From Jeotgalibaca arthritidis (GTDB taxonomy: Bacteria > Bacillota > Bacilli > Lactobacillales > Aerococcaceae), in assembly GCF_011100465.1 (NCBI RefSeq), contig NZ_CP049740.1, positions 623,857-687,856 on the forward strand: 64,000 bases of DNA, written 5' to 3'. Positions within the stretch are counted from its first letter, which is position 1, and each line of letters starts with the position of its first letter. The notes under the pieces were generated by a model that had not been told where the DNA came from, made no database searches, and worked only from the letters and a program-made list of their open reading frames with translations. This document shows, piece after piece, positions 17,279 to 26,127 of this stretch. The position numbers were made by a program, and so were the translations under genes.

Positions 17279-18451
17279 ATGTATCATTGGTCAAACCTTT
17301 CCAAACATTATCCAGCTTCTAGTATTCGCAAGATGGCGAAGCTGGCGCGTCAGTTTGACGACACGATTATGTTGACAATGGGAGAACCTAATTTTGAAAC
17401 ACCTGATTTTATCAAAAAGACAGGTATAGAAGCAATCGAACAAAATCGGACACATTACGGGGACAATGTTGGGGAAGATACCTTTCAGGTCGCCGTTTCA
17501 AAAAAATATTCGGAGATGACTGGCTTTGCTTTTTCAAAAGATGAGGTCATGGCTTCCTTTGGTGCAACGGAGGGCATCTTGCTCGTTATGATGTCTGTTT
17601 TAAATCCGGGTGACGAGGTATTGATTGCTAATCCCCACTATCCGAACTACTTAGGCCAAATTATGGGATTAGGCGCAAAGGTTGTCGAAGTGCCTGTTTA
17701 TGAAGAAAATCAGTTTAAAATTCAAGCAAAAGATATTGAAGCTGCCATTACGGATCGAACAAAGCTACTAATTATTAATTCGCCAAACAATCCGATGGGC
17801 TCTATTTTAGATCAAGCTGAGATGGAAGCTATTGTGGCCGTTGCTGATAACCATCAAATTACGATTTTGTCTGATGAAGTTTATGAAAGTATCATGTACG
17901 ATGGTAAGGAACACTTTAGCTTATTCCAAATTCCTGCTGCCAAAGACCGTCACTTTATCGTCAATAGTTTTTCAAAAACGTATGCCATGACGGGTTGGCG
18001 TGTCGGTTATGTGGTCGGCAATGAAGCTGCTATTGAACGGATGGCTGAATTTAGAGAGGGTATTGGCTTTTGTGTGCCGCCTTTTATTCAGGATGCTGCT
18101 GTTGAAGCATTAAACTCCGATCAAGCTATTGTTAAGGACTATTTAATGGCCTATGACCGCAGACGTCATGTGATTGTGGATGGTTTAAATGCTATCCCTG
18201 GTTTCCATTGTTTAAAAACAGAAGGTGCATTCTATGCTTTTCCAAATATTCAAGCTTTTGGAAAATCGTCACAAGACTTCGCAATGGAATTATTACAAGA
18301 AACCCATGTTGCCATGACACCTGGTTCGGCTTTTGGTTCTATGGGAGAAGGCTATCTCCGCATCTCCTTTGCCCAATCTGAAGAGGTGCTTCAAGAAGCC
18401 GTTGAACGCATTCATCAGTACATATTAAAGGCATATCCTGAACTCGTTTAA
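17279..18451 (+). CDS. PLP-dependent aminotransferase, class I/II
   Basis: 390-residue fold-type I aminotransferase. Visible blocks: NSPNNPMG, SDEVYESIMYDG, the PLP-binding Lys in NSFSKTYAMTGWRVGY (about residue 232), and the C-terminal RISFAQSEE. Closest in style to the PatA / aromatic and aspartate-type transaminases of Firmicutes; substrate not assigned. The frame opens earlier at TTG 17258, but AAGGAG at 17265-17270 serves ATG 17279. Single gene, followed by a shared terminator. Confidence 0.88.
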   Translation: MYHWSNLSKHYPASSIRKMAKLARQFDDTIMLTMGEPNFETPDFIKKTGIEAIEQNRTHYGDNVGEDTFQVAVSKKYSEMTGFAFSKDEVMASFGATEGILLVMMSVLNPGDEVLIANPHYPNYLGQIMGLGAKVVEVPVYEENQFKIQAKDIEAAITDRTKLLIINSPNNPMGSILDQAEMEAIVAVADNHQITILSDEVYESIMYDGKEHFSLFQIPAAKDRHFIVNSFSKTYAMTGWRVGYVVGNEAAIERMAEFREGIGFCVPPFIQDAAVEALNSDQAIVKDYLMAYDRRRHVIVDGLNAIPGFHCLKTEGAFYAFPNIQAFGKSSQDFAMELLQETHVAMTPGSAFGSMGEGYLRISFAQSEEVLQEAVERIHQYILKAYPELV

Positions 18452-18456
18452 AAAAT

Positions 18457-18491
18457 AAACAGAGGTGAATCGTTAAGATTCACCTCTGTTT
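18457..18491. terminator. Bidirectional terminator
   Basis: AAACAGAGGTGAATC and its exact complement form a 15-bp stem with a 5-base loop and A/T tails on both sides, between the convergent aminotransferase and ybaK. Confidence 0.9.
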
Positions 18492-18976
18492 TAGTTTGTA
18501 TGAATAGAGTCAAATGTTGCTCTGACTAATGAACCTAAATCTGTTGGAGAAAGTTCCATTTGCAGCCCTCTTCTACCGGCCGACACAGTAATTGTTTCAT
18601 AATTTAAGGCGGATTGATCAATATATGTTGGCAATAGTTTCTTCATCCCAACTGGTGAACAGCCACCTCGGATATAGCCCGTTAGTTCTTCTAAATCATG
18701 GACATGCAGCATCTCTACTTTTTTATTGCCGCTTACCTTAGCGATTTTCTTTAAATCCAGTTCTGTATGACTCGGCATAACTGCAACTAAGGGCCCAGTC
18801 TTATTGCCCACTGCTACAAGTGTTTTAAAAATACGCGCAGTATCAACATTTAGAATCTCTGCTACCTCTTTACCTGAGACATGCTCGTCTTGCCAGGGGT
18901 ACTCATGTTCCGTATAGGCAATCTTTTTTTGTTCAACGATACGAATAGCATTGGTTTTGGCTTTTTTCTTAGCCAT
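18491..18976 (-). CDS. ybaK: Cys-tRNA(Pro)/Cys-tRNA(Cys) deacylase, YbaK/EbsC family
   Basis: 161-residue YbaK-like editing protein that hydrolyses mischarged Cys-tRNA(Pro). The YbaK/ProX core is plain: VDTARIFKTLVAVG with the conserved Lys, DLKKIAKVSGNKK, and GYIRGGCSPVGMKK. Length is normal. The start has AGGAGTGAT upstream. pgsA follows upstream on the same strand at 21 bp, so the two may share a transcript. Confidence 0.93.
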   Translation of the reverse strand: MAKKKAKTNAIRIVEQKKIAYTEHEYPWQDEHVSGKEVAEILNVDTARIFKTLVAVGNKTGPLVAVMPSHTELDLKKIAKVSGNKKVEMLHVHDLEELTGYIRGGCSPVGMKKLLPTYIDQSALNYETITVSAGRRGLQMELSPTDLGSLVRATFDSIHTN

Positions 18977-18997
18977 ATCATCACTCCTAAAAATGGC

Positions 18998-19537
18998 TTA
19001 TTTATTAGCCAGCTTGCGCTCTTTTAAGCCCATTAAAAAATGATAGGCGTATTGGGTAAAGGTAATAATAGCTAAAACAGCTGTTATAAATTGAATAATC
19101 GTTGCGCCCGGCAAGCTTAAAACGGCAAAAATGATGGTAACGAAGACCAATACCGTTGTTATTTTTCCGAAAATGTTGGCAGACATAATCATCTTGGGTT
19201 TCATGCTGACCATAATAATACCTAATAAAATTTGACAAAGCTCTTTCACTAAAATAATCCAGAAAAACCATTTTTCTAACATGCTAATATCTGATAAGGA
19301 ATAGAGAACAGAAACTTGCATCATCTTATCTGCAAAGGGATCCGCCACCGTTCCAAACTTCGAAACGACCTGATATTTCCGAGCTAGAAAACCATCGAGC
19401 ACATCAGTAATACTCGCCACTACAAAAATAGCTAGTGCCAGTAACAGAGCATGTTCAGCTTCTGAATAAAACACCATAAAATAAACCGGAATTAGAAGTA
19501 AACGAATAAACGTTAATATGTTAGGAACATGTTTCAT
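18998..19537 (-). CDS. pgsA: CDP-diacylglycerol--glycerol-3-phosphate 3-phosphatidyltransferase
   Basis: 179-residue membrane enzyme making phosphatidylglycerol phosphate, the first step to PG and cardiolipin. The CDP-alcohol transferase signature D-x2-DG-x2-AR-x8-G-x3-D-x3-D is complete, starting DVLDGFLAR (about 46) and ending ADPFADK. Several hydrophobic helices flank it. Opening MKHVPNILTFIRLLLIPVYF is typical of PgsA. Start preceded by AAAGGAGG. Confidence 0.92.
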   Translation of the reverse strand: MKHVPNILTFIRLLLIPVYFMVFYSEAEHALLLALAIFVVASITDVLDGFLARKYQVVSKFGTVADPFADKMMQVSVLYSLSDISMLEKWFFWIILVKELCQILLGIIMVSMKPKMIMSANIFGKITTVLVFVTIIFAVLSLPGATIIQFITAVLAIITFTQYAYHFLMGLKERKLANK

Positions 19538-19738
19538 TAGCTACCTCCTTTTTAGCTTTTTTAATTATTTCTTCATTTATATCTGAAAAGCTTTTATTTC
19601 ATAAATCATACCACAAAGTCGTTAAATCATTGTAAAGATTTGTGTTATCTCGAACATTTTCGACATTTTATTTCATCGCACTACGTTAGTATGTTAGACT
19701 TATCTTAAGAATTTCTAATGATTTGGAGGAAAATAAAG

Positions 19739-20638
19739 ATGTTAGAAGTGAAAAACCTTTCAAAGTCTTTTGGGAAGTTACAAGCAGTTGACGATGTTAG
19801 TTTCACCATTGAAGACGGCGAAATTATGGGGATGATTGGCCAAAATGGTGCTGGTAAAACGACCACTTTTCGCCTCATTCTCGATTTTTTATCGCCTGAT
19901 AATGGGCAAGTCTTATGGAATGGTAAGCCATTGACAAAAAATGAATACAATATCGTAGGCTACTTGCCCGAAGAACGTGGCTTGTATCCAAAAGTTTCAA
20001 TTGAAGAGCAATTAATTTATTTCGCTCAGCTTCGCGGAAAATCAAAAAAAGAAGTGAAGCCACAAATCGATTATTGGATGGATAAATTTCAAGTTAAAGG
20101 AAAAAAATCAGATAAGGTCAAAACTCTTTCGAAAGGAAATCAACAAAAGGTGCAACTCATTGCAACTTTACTCCATCAACCGAAATTGGTTATTTTAGAT
20201 GAACCGTTTAGCGGATTAGATCCTGTTAATGCTTCTTTATTAGAAGAAGGTATCAAAGAGCTAAGAAAAAATGGCTCTTGTGTCATTTTCTCCAGCCATG
20301 ATATGAATAATGTAGAAGAAATTTGTGACCACCTCATCATGCTTCGCAACGGCAAGCAAGTTTTACAAGGAACGGTTTCAGATATTAGGGAGCAATTTGG
20401 ACGAACAAAACTCTTTTTAGATACACCGATTCCAACTAATATTCTACAAGCCATGCCAGGTGTGAAGCGTATTAGTGAAAATTCTGATGGCTTTAAAGTT
20501 ATTGATTTAGAGGTCCCAGCTTATGGACGAGAAATTTTCAAAGAGGTCACTAAAAACGGCTATATTGCTACTTTTAGCCAACAGCCACCAACACTTGATG
20601 AAATTTTCCGTATGAAAGCAGGTGAACAGGATGAATAA
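19739..20638 (+). CDS. ABC-2 type exporter ATP-binding protein (NatA/YhaQ-like)
   Basis: 299-residue ABC ATPase. Walker A GQNGAGKTTT (about 37), signature LSKGNQQK, Walker B LVILDEPFSGLD, and switch His in FSSHDM, with a 70-residue C-terminal extension typical of NatA/YhaQ. It overlaps the permease gene. Earlier ATG at 19718 lies before the GGAGG, so ATG 19739 is the start. The substrate may be Na+ or a toxic compound; not determined by sequence. Confidence 0.88.
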   Translation: MLEVKNLSKSFGKLQAVDDVSFTIEDGEIMGMIGQNGAGKTTTFRLILDFLSPDNGQVLWNGKPLTKNEYNIVGYLPEERGLYPKVSIEEQLIYFAQLRGKSKKEVKPQIDYWMDKFQVKGKKSDKVKTLSKGNQQKVQLIATLLHQPKLVILDEPFSGLDPVNASLLEEGIKELRKNGSCVIFSSHDMNNVEEICDHLIMLRNGKQVLQGTVSDIREQFGRTKLFLDTPIPTNILQAMPGVKRISENSDGFKVIDLEVPAYGREIFKEVTKNGYIATFSQQPPTLDEIFRMKAGEQDE

Positions 20639-21899
20639 GTTTTGGATTATTGTTGGTCAAGTTTATAAAAAGAATGTAAAATCAGTTGGCTTTATTACAA
20701 TGATGCTCAGTCCGATTATTATGATTGGGATTATCGCAGCCATTATTTACTTTATTGGTAATAGTTTCGATTCGGTACCTACTATCGCTGTTATCAGTGA
20801 TTCTCAAGAAATTCAGCAATTGTTTCAGGCCGAAGAAGAGCAATTTGTAGTGGATGAGAGCTTGTCAACATTGGAAGATGCTCGTACAGCAGTTGAATCC
20901 GAAATAATTGATGCTTATTTGTCAGTCAACACGGATAACAACCATATCACAGCAGATTTTGTTGAAGTTTCAGGGCTTGATTCAGTTGACCTTAACTATA
21001 TCACGTCCCTTCTAGCTGCTGTTCAGCTTGACTTACAATCACAGGCATTGGGCCTTTCTTCTGATGATATGATGGCTTTAAACACACCGCCTACGATTAA
21101 CAGCTCAACAGTAGCAGTTGATGACGGCAACATTATTGAAAATGATAATATTGATGAAGCCATTAAGACCGGCGCTGCCTACTTTATCTGTATTGCTATT
21201 TTCATGTTTATCATGACCTATTCTAGTATTATCGCAGAAGAAATTGCATCTGAAAAAGGCACCCGCATTATGGAAATCGTTCTTTCTAGTGTGTCGTCAA
21301 CCACCCACTTTTTTGGTAAGTTGACTGCTATTTTTCTGATTTGTTTAACCCAAATTGCTTTTTATGGGCTTGTTTTTGCAGTTGCCCTTCAATTTGATTT
21401 TGTTCAAAATCTGATTCCAAGCGACTTGGATATTGTCAATCTATTGAGTGGCATGGTGGGCGTTGCTTTATTCTACTTTGTTGCCGGCATTGTCCTTTTT
21501 GCTGTAATAGCAGCCTTCTTAGGGTCAATGGTAACCAAGATTGAAGATGTGTCTAAAGCTGTTACACCGATTATTTTTATTGCTTTAGCAGGCTTTTATG
21601 GTGGGATGTTTGCCTTTGCGAGTACAACAAATCCTATTATTAAGATTGGCTCACATATTCCATTCTTTTCACCATTTATTATGCCCTTCCGAATTGCAGC
21701 AGAGACGGTATCAAATGTTGAGGTCGGTATTTCCATGCTAGTGATGGTTGCCTTTACGGTATTGGTGACCTTTATTTCACTGCTACTCTATCGATCTAAT
21801 GTTTTAATCTATTCAGAAAGTAATATGTTCAAAATTATTAAGACATCCATTCGAAATGTTAAAAATGACCGCAAAAAAACACAGCAAGTCGAGAGTTAA
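20631..21899 (+). CDS. ABC-2 type exporter permease (NatB/YhaP-like)
   Basis: 422-residue permease: one N-terminal transmembrane helix (about 20-45), a roughly 140-residue extracytoplasmic domain, then five or six helices containing the ABC-2 motif EEIASEKGTRIMEIVLSS (about 200). Translation is coupled to the ATPase gene by an eight-base overlap. A GTG three codons upstream is an alternative start. Layout matches the YhaQ-YhaP and NatA-NatB pairs. Confidence 0.86.
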   Translation: MNKFWIIVGQVYKKNVKSVGFITMMLSPIIMIGIIAAIIYFIGNSFDSVPTIAVISDSQEIQQLFQAEEEQFVVDESLSTLEDARTAVESEIIDAYLSVNTDNNHITADFVEVSGLDSVDLNYITSLLAAVQLDLQSQALGLSSDDMMALNTPPTINSSTVAVDDGNIIENDNIDEAIKTGAAYFICIAIFMFIMTYSSIIAEEIASEKGTRIMEIVLSSVSSTTHFFGKLTAIFLICLTQIAFYGLVFAVALQFDFVQNLIPSDLDIVNLLSGMVGVALFYFVAGIVLFAVIAAFLGSMVTKIEDVSKAVTPIIFIALAGFYGGMFAFASTTNPIIKIGSHIPFFSPFIMPFRIAAETVSNVEVGISMLVMVAFTVLVTFISLLLYRSNVLIYSESNMFKIIKTSIRNVKNDRKKTQQVES

Positions 21900-21902
21900 T
21901 CA

Positions 21903-22199
21903 CTACTCGTTCTCACTGCGTTTGGCCATTTGTTGTCGCATGGCTGCGAGCTGTTCATCAGCATTGGGATTACGCCTAATGGTAAATCGTTTAGGGACAG
22001 GATCATAGCCACCTTTAATAAAGGGGTGGCAGCGAAGAATACGAGCTGTCCCCATAATACCGCCCTTAATCGCGCCATGTTGGTTTAAGGCATCAATCAT
22101 ATAAGTGGAGCAAGTGGGATAATACCGACAGCTCGGTGCAAAAAGAGGTGAAATATGCCTTTGATAACCTTTGACACCTTTAATCATTAGCTTTCTCAT
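21903..22199 (-). CDS. yidD: Membrane protein insertion efficiency factor YidD
   Basis: 98-residue Yid[17 protein letters not shown] with the conserved cysteines, then [17 protein letters not shown]. It helps YidC/Oxa1 insert membrane proteins. The C-terminus is a little longer than usual (about 20 charged residues). Convergent with the NatB-like permease with 3 bp between. Start preceded by GGGAGCG. Confidence 0.93.
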   Translation of the reverse strand: MRKLMIKGVKGYQRHISPLFAPSCRYYPTCSTYMIDALNQHGAIKGGIMGTARILRCHPFIKGGYDPVPKRFTIRRNPNADEQLAAMRQQMAKRSENE

Positions 22200-22218
22200 T
22201 TTTATCGCTCCCTTCTAT

Positions 22219-22258
22219 TAAAAAAACAGAGGTTCAGGTCCGTCGACTTGAACCTCTA
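22219..22258 (-). terminator. Intrinsic terminator of alaR-alaT
   Basis: AGAGGTTCA and TGAACCTCT arms around a GTCGAC-rich loop, followed by T7 on the minus strand, 12 bp after the aminotransferase stop. Confidence 0.85.
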
Positions 22259-22269
22259 TTTTTATTTTT

Positions 22270-23439
22270 CTATTTTTCTAATCGTAGTCGATTAATAAAC
22301 TGTTCAACTCGAACAAAGGCTTCTTTTAACTCTTCAATTGAATAGGCATAAGAAATACGGATAAATCCTTCTCCCGATTCACCAAAGGCACTACCTGGAA
22401 CAACAGCAACCTTTTCTTCTTGAACTAAGCGAGTCGCAAATTCTTCTGATGTCATACCAAATTCTGAAATATTCGGGAATACATAAAAGGCACCGTAGGG
22501 ATCAAAACAAGGTAGCTTTAAGCGATCAAGCGCATCGATTAGGAAACGACGACGTTGGTCGTAGCTTTCTCTCATTTCCGCTACTTCTTTATCACAGTCA
22601 CGAATCGCCACAATACCGGCATACTGGCTTGAAGTTGGAGCCGCCATGATAGCAAACTGATGGATTTTAGTCATTTGCTCCATAATAAGAGCAGGAGCTG
22701 CAGCGTAACCTAAGCGCCAGCCTGTCATCGCAAAACTCTTCGAAAAGCCATTAATGACAATCGTACGCTCACGCATACCTGGTAAGGACGCAATGCTGAC
22801 GTGTTCATTTTGATAAGATAACTCACTATAGATTTCATCACTCAAAACAAACAAATCATGTTTTTTAATCACTTCGGCAATGGCTTCTAAGTCTTCTTTT
22901 TCCATAATGGCACCAGTTGGATTGTTTGGATAAGATAATATAACAATTTTAGTTTTATCCGTAATCGCTGCTTCTAACTCATCCGGCATCAAACGGAACT
23001 GATTTTTTTCTTTTAATTGGAGGCTGACCGGTACACCGTCTGCTAAAACAACACAAGGTAAATAGGACACATAACATGGCTCAGCAATAATCACTTCATC
23101 ACCGGGGTCCAACATGGCACGTAAGGCTAAATCGATCGCCTCACTGCCGCCTACCGTAACCAGAATCTCATCCTTTGCCTCATATGACAATTGATAGCGA
23201 CGGTTAAGATAGTGACTGATTTCTTGCCGAAGCTCTAAGAGACCCGCATTTGCCGTATAAAAGGTATTCCCTTTTTGCAAGGTATACATTCCTTCATCAC
23301 GAACAATCCACGGTGTATCAAAATCTGGCTCACCTACCCCTAAGGAGATAACGCCCGGTATTTCATTGGCAATTTCAAAAAAACGACGGATACCTGATGG
23401 CTGGATCGTTTGTACTTTTTGGCTTAGTGGGTTTCTCAT
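22270..23439 (-). CDS. alaT: PLP-dependent aminotransferase, AlaT/YugH-like
   Basis: 389-residue class I/II aminotransferase: GVGEPDFDTP (about 35), SYPNNPTGA, LSDEIYSEL, and the PLP Lys in NGFSKSFAMTGWRLGY (about 233). It overlaps by four bases the stop of an Lrp/AsnC regulator, the same pairing as B. subtilis yugG-yugH (alaR-alaT), which makes alanine from pyruvate. Function assigned partly from this pairing. It is a paralog of the 17.3-kb enzyme. Confidence 0.85.
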   Translation of the reverse strand: MRNPLSQKVQTIQPSGIRRFFEIANEIPGVISLGVGEPDFDTPWIVRDEGMYTLQKGNTFYTANAGLLELRQEISHYLNRRYQLSYEAKDEILVTVGGSEAIDLALRAMLDPGDEVIIAEPCYVSYLPCVVLADGVPVSLQLKEKNQFRLMPDELEAAITDKTKIVILSYPNNPTGAIMEKEDLEAIAEVIKKHDLFVLSDEIYSELSYQNEHVSIASLPGMRERTIVINGFSKSFAMTGWRLGYAAAPALIMEQMTKIHQFAIMAAPTSSQYAGIVAIRDCDKEVAEMRESYDQRRRFLIDALDRLKLPCFDPYGAFYVFPNISEFGMTSEEFATRLVQEEKVAVVPGSAFGESGEGFIRISYAYSIEELKEAFVRVEQFINRLRLEK

Positions 23440-23930
23440 GGGGAAACCACCATCCGTTTGTCTTTGTCTTCATCCACAAACAAAGTGCCGTGGTCTTTAT
23501 AACGTTTTAAAATAAAATGAGTTGCGGTTGATTGTACTTCTTCAATAGTAGACAAACGACGTGCCACAAAAGAAGCAATATCCTTCATCGGCGCTTTGCG
23601 CATTTCAACTAATAAATCATAGGCACCTGACATCAAGTAAACAGCGTCTACTTCAGGAAATTGATAAACGCGTTCCGCAATTTTATCGAACCCTGCGCCT
23701 CTTTGCGGATTAACTTTTAATTCGATAACAGCAGAAACTTCATCATCATTAGCTTTATCCCAGTTAACCAGCGTATGGTAGCCACAAATAATCTTACGTT
23801 CTTCCATATCCTTTAAGGCATGGACAACATCATCCGTTTCCAAACCCAGCATAATCGCAATTTCTTCCGCAGTTAGGCGGCTGTTCTTCTCAATGACTTT
23901 TAGAATTCTTTCATTCATTTCATGGCTCAT
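23436..23930 (-). CDS. alaR: Lrp/AsnC family transcriptional regulator, AlaR/YugG-like
   Basis: 164 residues: N-terminal helix-turn-helix (SRLTAEEIAIMLGLETDDVVHALKDM) and a C-terminal RAM ligand domain with VDAVYLMSGAYDLLVEM. Translationally coupled to the aminotransferase. In Bacillus the homolog activates the alanine aminotransferase gene. The start is preceded by AAAGGGATAAAAACA, a weaker ribosome site. Confidence 0.87.
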   Translation of the reverse strand: MSHEMNERILKVIEKNSRLTAEEIAIMLGLETDDVVHALKDMEERKIICGYHTLVNWDKANDDEVSAVIELKVNPQRGAGFDKIAERVYQFPEVDAVYLMSGAYDLLVEMRKAPMKDIASFVARRLSTIEEVQSTATHFILKRYKDHGTLFVDEDKDKRMVVSP

Positions 23931-24055
23931 TGTTTTTATCCCTTTCAGCAGATGCAGTTATAGGTTTTAAATATCTTTCATATTATCACTTCAAACAAGG
24001 CGGCGCAATCTATGCGTGTATAAAAAAATGTAAAGTTTCGTAACTCCTACAGAAC

Positions 24056-24094
24056 AAAACACCCACTAGGCTGGGTAGGCCTAATGGGTGTTTT
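24056..24094 (-). terminator. Intrinsic terminator of the second GH3 gene
   Basis: AAAACACCCA and TGGGTGTTTT arms with an inner TAGGC/GCCTA pairing; T4 on both strands. Confidence 0.85.
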
Positions 24095-24145
24095 GATTTG
24101 ATGGGTGAGTTCTTTGGGAATATTAATAAGGGGTTAGTAAGTTAA

Positions 24146-25906
24146 TTAAAATCTTGTGTCTTCAAAGCCTGCAAATGCATCTACTGGAGATACACCAACA
24201 AATTCTGAGCGACCCAACATTTTTTCGATCAATGCTTTCATTGTATTTTCTTTTGCATCGTAAGCATTGATGTAAGTTTGCACTTGAGGCACATCCGCTA
24301 AGTGGAATGGTGCTTGTAGTGAAACAAAGATTGTTGGCACTTCATGTACGTAGAATGGAATATCAGGCGTACCTTTTGAAGCTGGCCATTGAATACGTTG
24401 ATCTGTGTTCGGATTAACAACTGCTAAGTTGATAATTAAGTCATAGTTATCAGTTAATTCAGCGATTGGGCGTTTTTGTGCATAAACATTACGTAATGCA
24501 GCTTGACGTTCTTCAGCTGGCATTCTGTTAATGCGTTCTTCAGCTGATTCCCAAACTGTAACCTCGAATCCTTCTGCTTCAAGTAATTCCTTGAATTTAG
24601 CAGATGGTTTTTCGTTGTTACCGATCATCGCTCCGAATCCACCTTTTGTTCCAGCAACGTCTACTAATAAAACACGTTTTTTAGTATCAGCAGAAATTGG
24701 GAAGATGTTTTCGTTGTTTTTAACTAAAGTAATCGCTTTGTCAGCTACTTCGTCAGAAATTTTTAGGTTTTCAGCTAAACCAATTTTTGCCATAGCTTCT
24801 TCTTTAGGAGGTAAGATTTCTGTCTTAGCTTTTGTATGTAGGCCAAGCATTGCTTTCATTCCTAAAATACGAGTTAGCGCTTCTGTTAAACGGTCTTCTG
24901 TAATAACGCCGTTCTTGTATCCTTCTAACATCCATTGGAAATCTTCGTCTGGATCGTTGAAGAATAAGAACAAGTCAGAACCAGCAGCAATTGCTTGTGG
25001 TAGCATGTCTTTACGTTTCATAACAGATGTCATTGCAACCATGTGACTTGCGTCAGTAACAACAACACCGTTGAAGTTCATTTTACCGCGTAGTAAATCA
25101 GTTAAGATTTCTTTGCTTAATGTTGCAGGCATATTTGCTTCTTGAATAGTAGCCTCTGGGTTAAAGTGGCGTACGTAAGATGGCAATGCAATGTGTCCAG
25201 CCATGATTGATGGTAGACCTGCATCAAATAATGAACCATATACTTTACCAAATGTTTGGTCCCACTCTTCAGTTGAGTAGTGGTTAGGAGCAGCAGACAA
25301 ATGTTGGTCACGTTCGTCAATTCCGTCTCCAGGGAAGTGTTTTGCAGCAGGAGCAATTCCGCTCTCTTGGATACCGCGCATATATTCTAATGATAATTCG
25401 ATTGTTTGATCAACATCTGCACTCCATGTACGAGTTGAGATGATTGGGTTACGCCAGTTGCGTAATAAGTCAACGATTGGAGCAAAACTCCAGTTACAAC
25501 CAATAGCAGATGCTTCAATTCCAGAAATACGGCCTAATTCATAAGCATACTTTTTGTCGTTTGTAGCAGCAACTTTGATTTCGTGTCCTACATAAGTACC
25601 GTCTGTACAAGCACCGTTACCACCTGCTTCAGTATTTGCAGCAATCAACATTGGAATTTTGCTGTTTTCTTGAAGAATTTTGTTTTGTTCATAAACTTCG
25701 TCAGCTTTACCTGGGTTATAACGAACACCACCGATGTGGTAGTTATTTAAAACGCCTGTTAGGTACTCTTCAGTACGCTCAGCACCCATATTGATAAACA
25801 ATTGACCAATTTTTTCTTCGTCAGACATGTTTGCGATTGTTTCTTGAACCCACTTAATGCCCTCAGCATCAAGATTATACGGTTTTGCAGTTAAATCTAC
25901 TTTCAT
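24146..25906 (-). CDS. Glycoside hydrolase family 3 protein (beta-N-acetylglucosaminidase-like), paralog
   Basis: 586-residue GH3 enzyme clearly homologous over its length to 5404-7140: the same opening VDLTAKPYNL, active-site KHFPGDGIDERDQH, nucleophile Asp in VVTDASHM, and a matching C-terminal domain. No signal peptide. Unlike its paralog it is a single-gene unit with its own promoter and terminator, so the two copies are probably expressed under different conditions. TTG at 25912 also opens the frame, but ATG 25906 is correctly spaced from GAGGAG. Substrate unknown. Confidence 0.85.
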   Translation of the reverse strand: MKVDLTAKPYNLDAEGIKWVQETIANMSDEEKIGQLFINMGAERTEEYLTGVLNNYHIGGVRYNPGKADEVYEQNKILQENSKIPMLIAANTEAGGNGACTDGTYVGHEIKVAATNDKKYAYELGRISGIEASAIGCNWSFAPIVDLLRNWRNPIISTRTWSADVDQTIELSLEYMRGIQESGIAPAAKHFPGDGIDERDQHLSAAPNHYSTEEWDQTFGKVYGSLFDAGLPSIMAGHIALPSYVRHFNPEATIQEANMPATLSKEILTDLLRGKMNFNGVVVTDASHMVAMTSVMKRKDMLPQAIAAGSDLFLFFNDPDEDFQWMLEGYKNGVITEDRLTEALTRILGMKAMLGLHTKAKTEILPPKEEAMAKIGLAENLKISDEVADKAITLVKNNENIFPISADTKKRVLLVDVAGTKGGFGAMIGNNEKPSAKFKELLEAEGFEVTVWESAEERINRMPAEERQAALRNVYAQKRPIAELTDNYDLIINLAVVNPNTDQRIQWPASKGTPDIPFYVHEVPTIFVSLQAPFHLADVPQVQTYINAYDAKENTMKALIEKMLGRSEFVGVSPVDAFAGFEDTRF

Positions 25907-25971
25907 TTCCAATCTCCTCTCATGGTTTGAGCAATATTTGGCAACAAGTATCTTTATGTCTTTGTACCAAA

Positions 25972-25999
25972 ATTATATCATATAAAGCATACGCTTTCT
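25972..25999 (-). promoter_or_regulatory. Promoter of the second GH3 gene with cre-like spacer
   Basis: TATAAT at 25972-25977 (minus strand) has no good -35. The spacer holds AGAAAGCGTATGCT, which fits TGNAANCGNWNNCW except at the first base and has AAAGC/GCTTT arms. CcpA binding there would block the promoter. Confidence 0.5.
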
Positions 26000-26078
26000 T
26001 TTTAAAACCTTCATTAACTCACTATGCAATTGCATGTACTATTTTTGCATATTTTGTTATTTTATGAAAAAAATCGTT

Positions 26079-26118
26079 AAAAAAAAGCCGTTTGCTCGCT
26101 AAAATGCAAACTATGGCT
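26079..26118 (-). terminator. Intrinsic terminator of the FUSC-like gene
   Basis: GCCATAGTTTGC and GCAAACGGC arms, then T8 on the minus strand. Confidence 0.85.
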
Positions 26119-26127
26119 TATTTTTTA

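Noticed and set aside
24531-25046. 171-codon plus-strand frame inside the second GH3 gene
   Set aside because: Antisense shadow; composition rich in Ser/Ile without domains.
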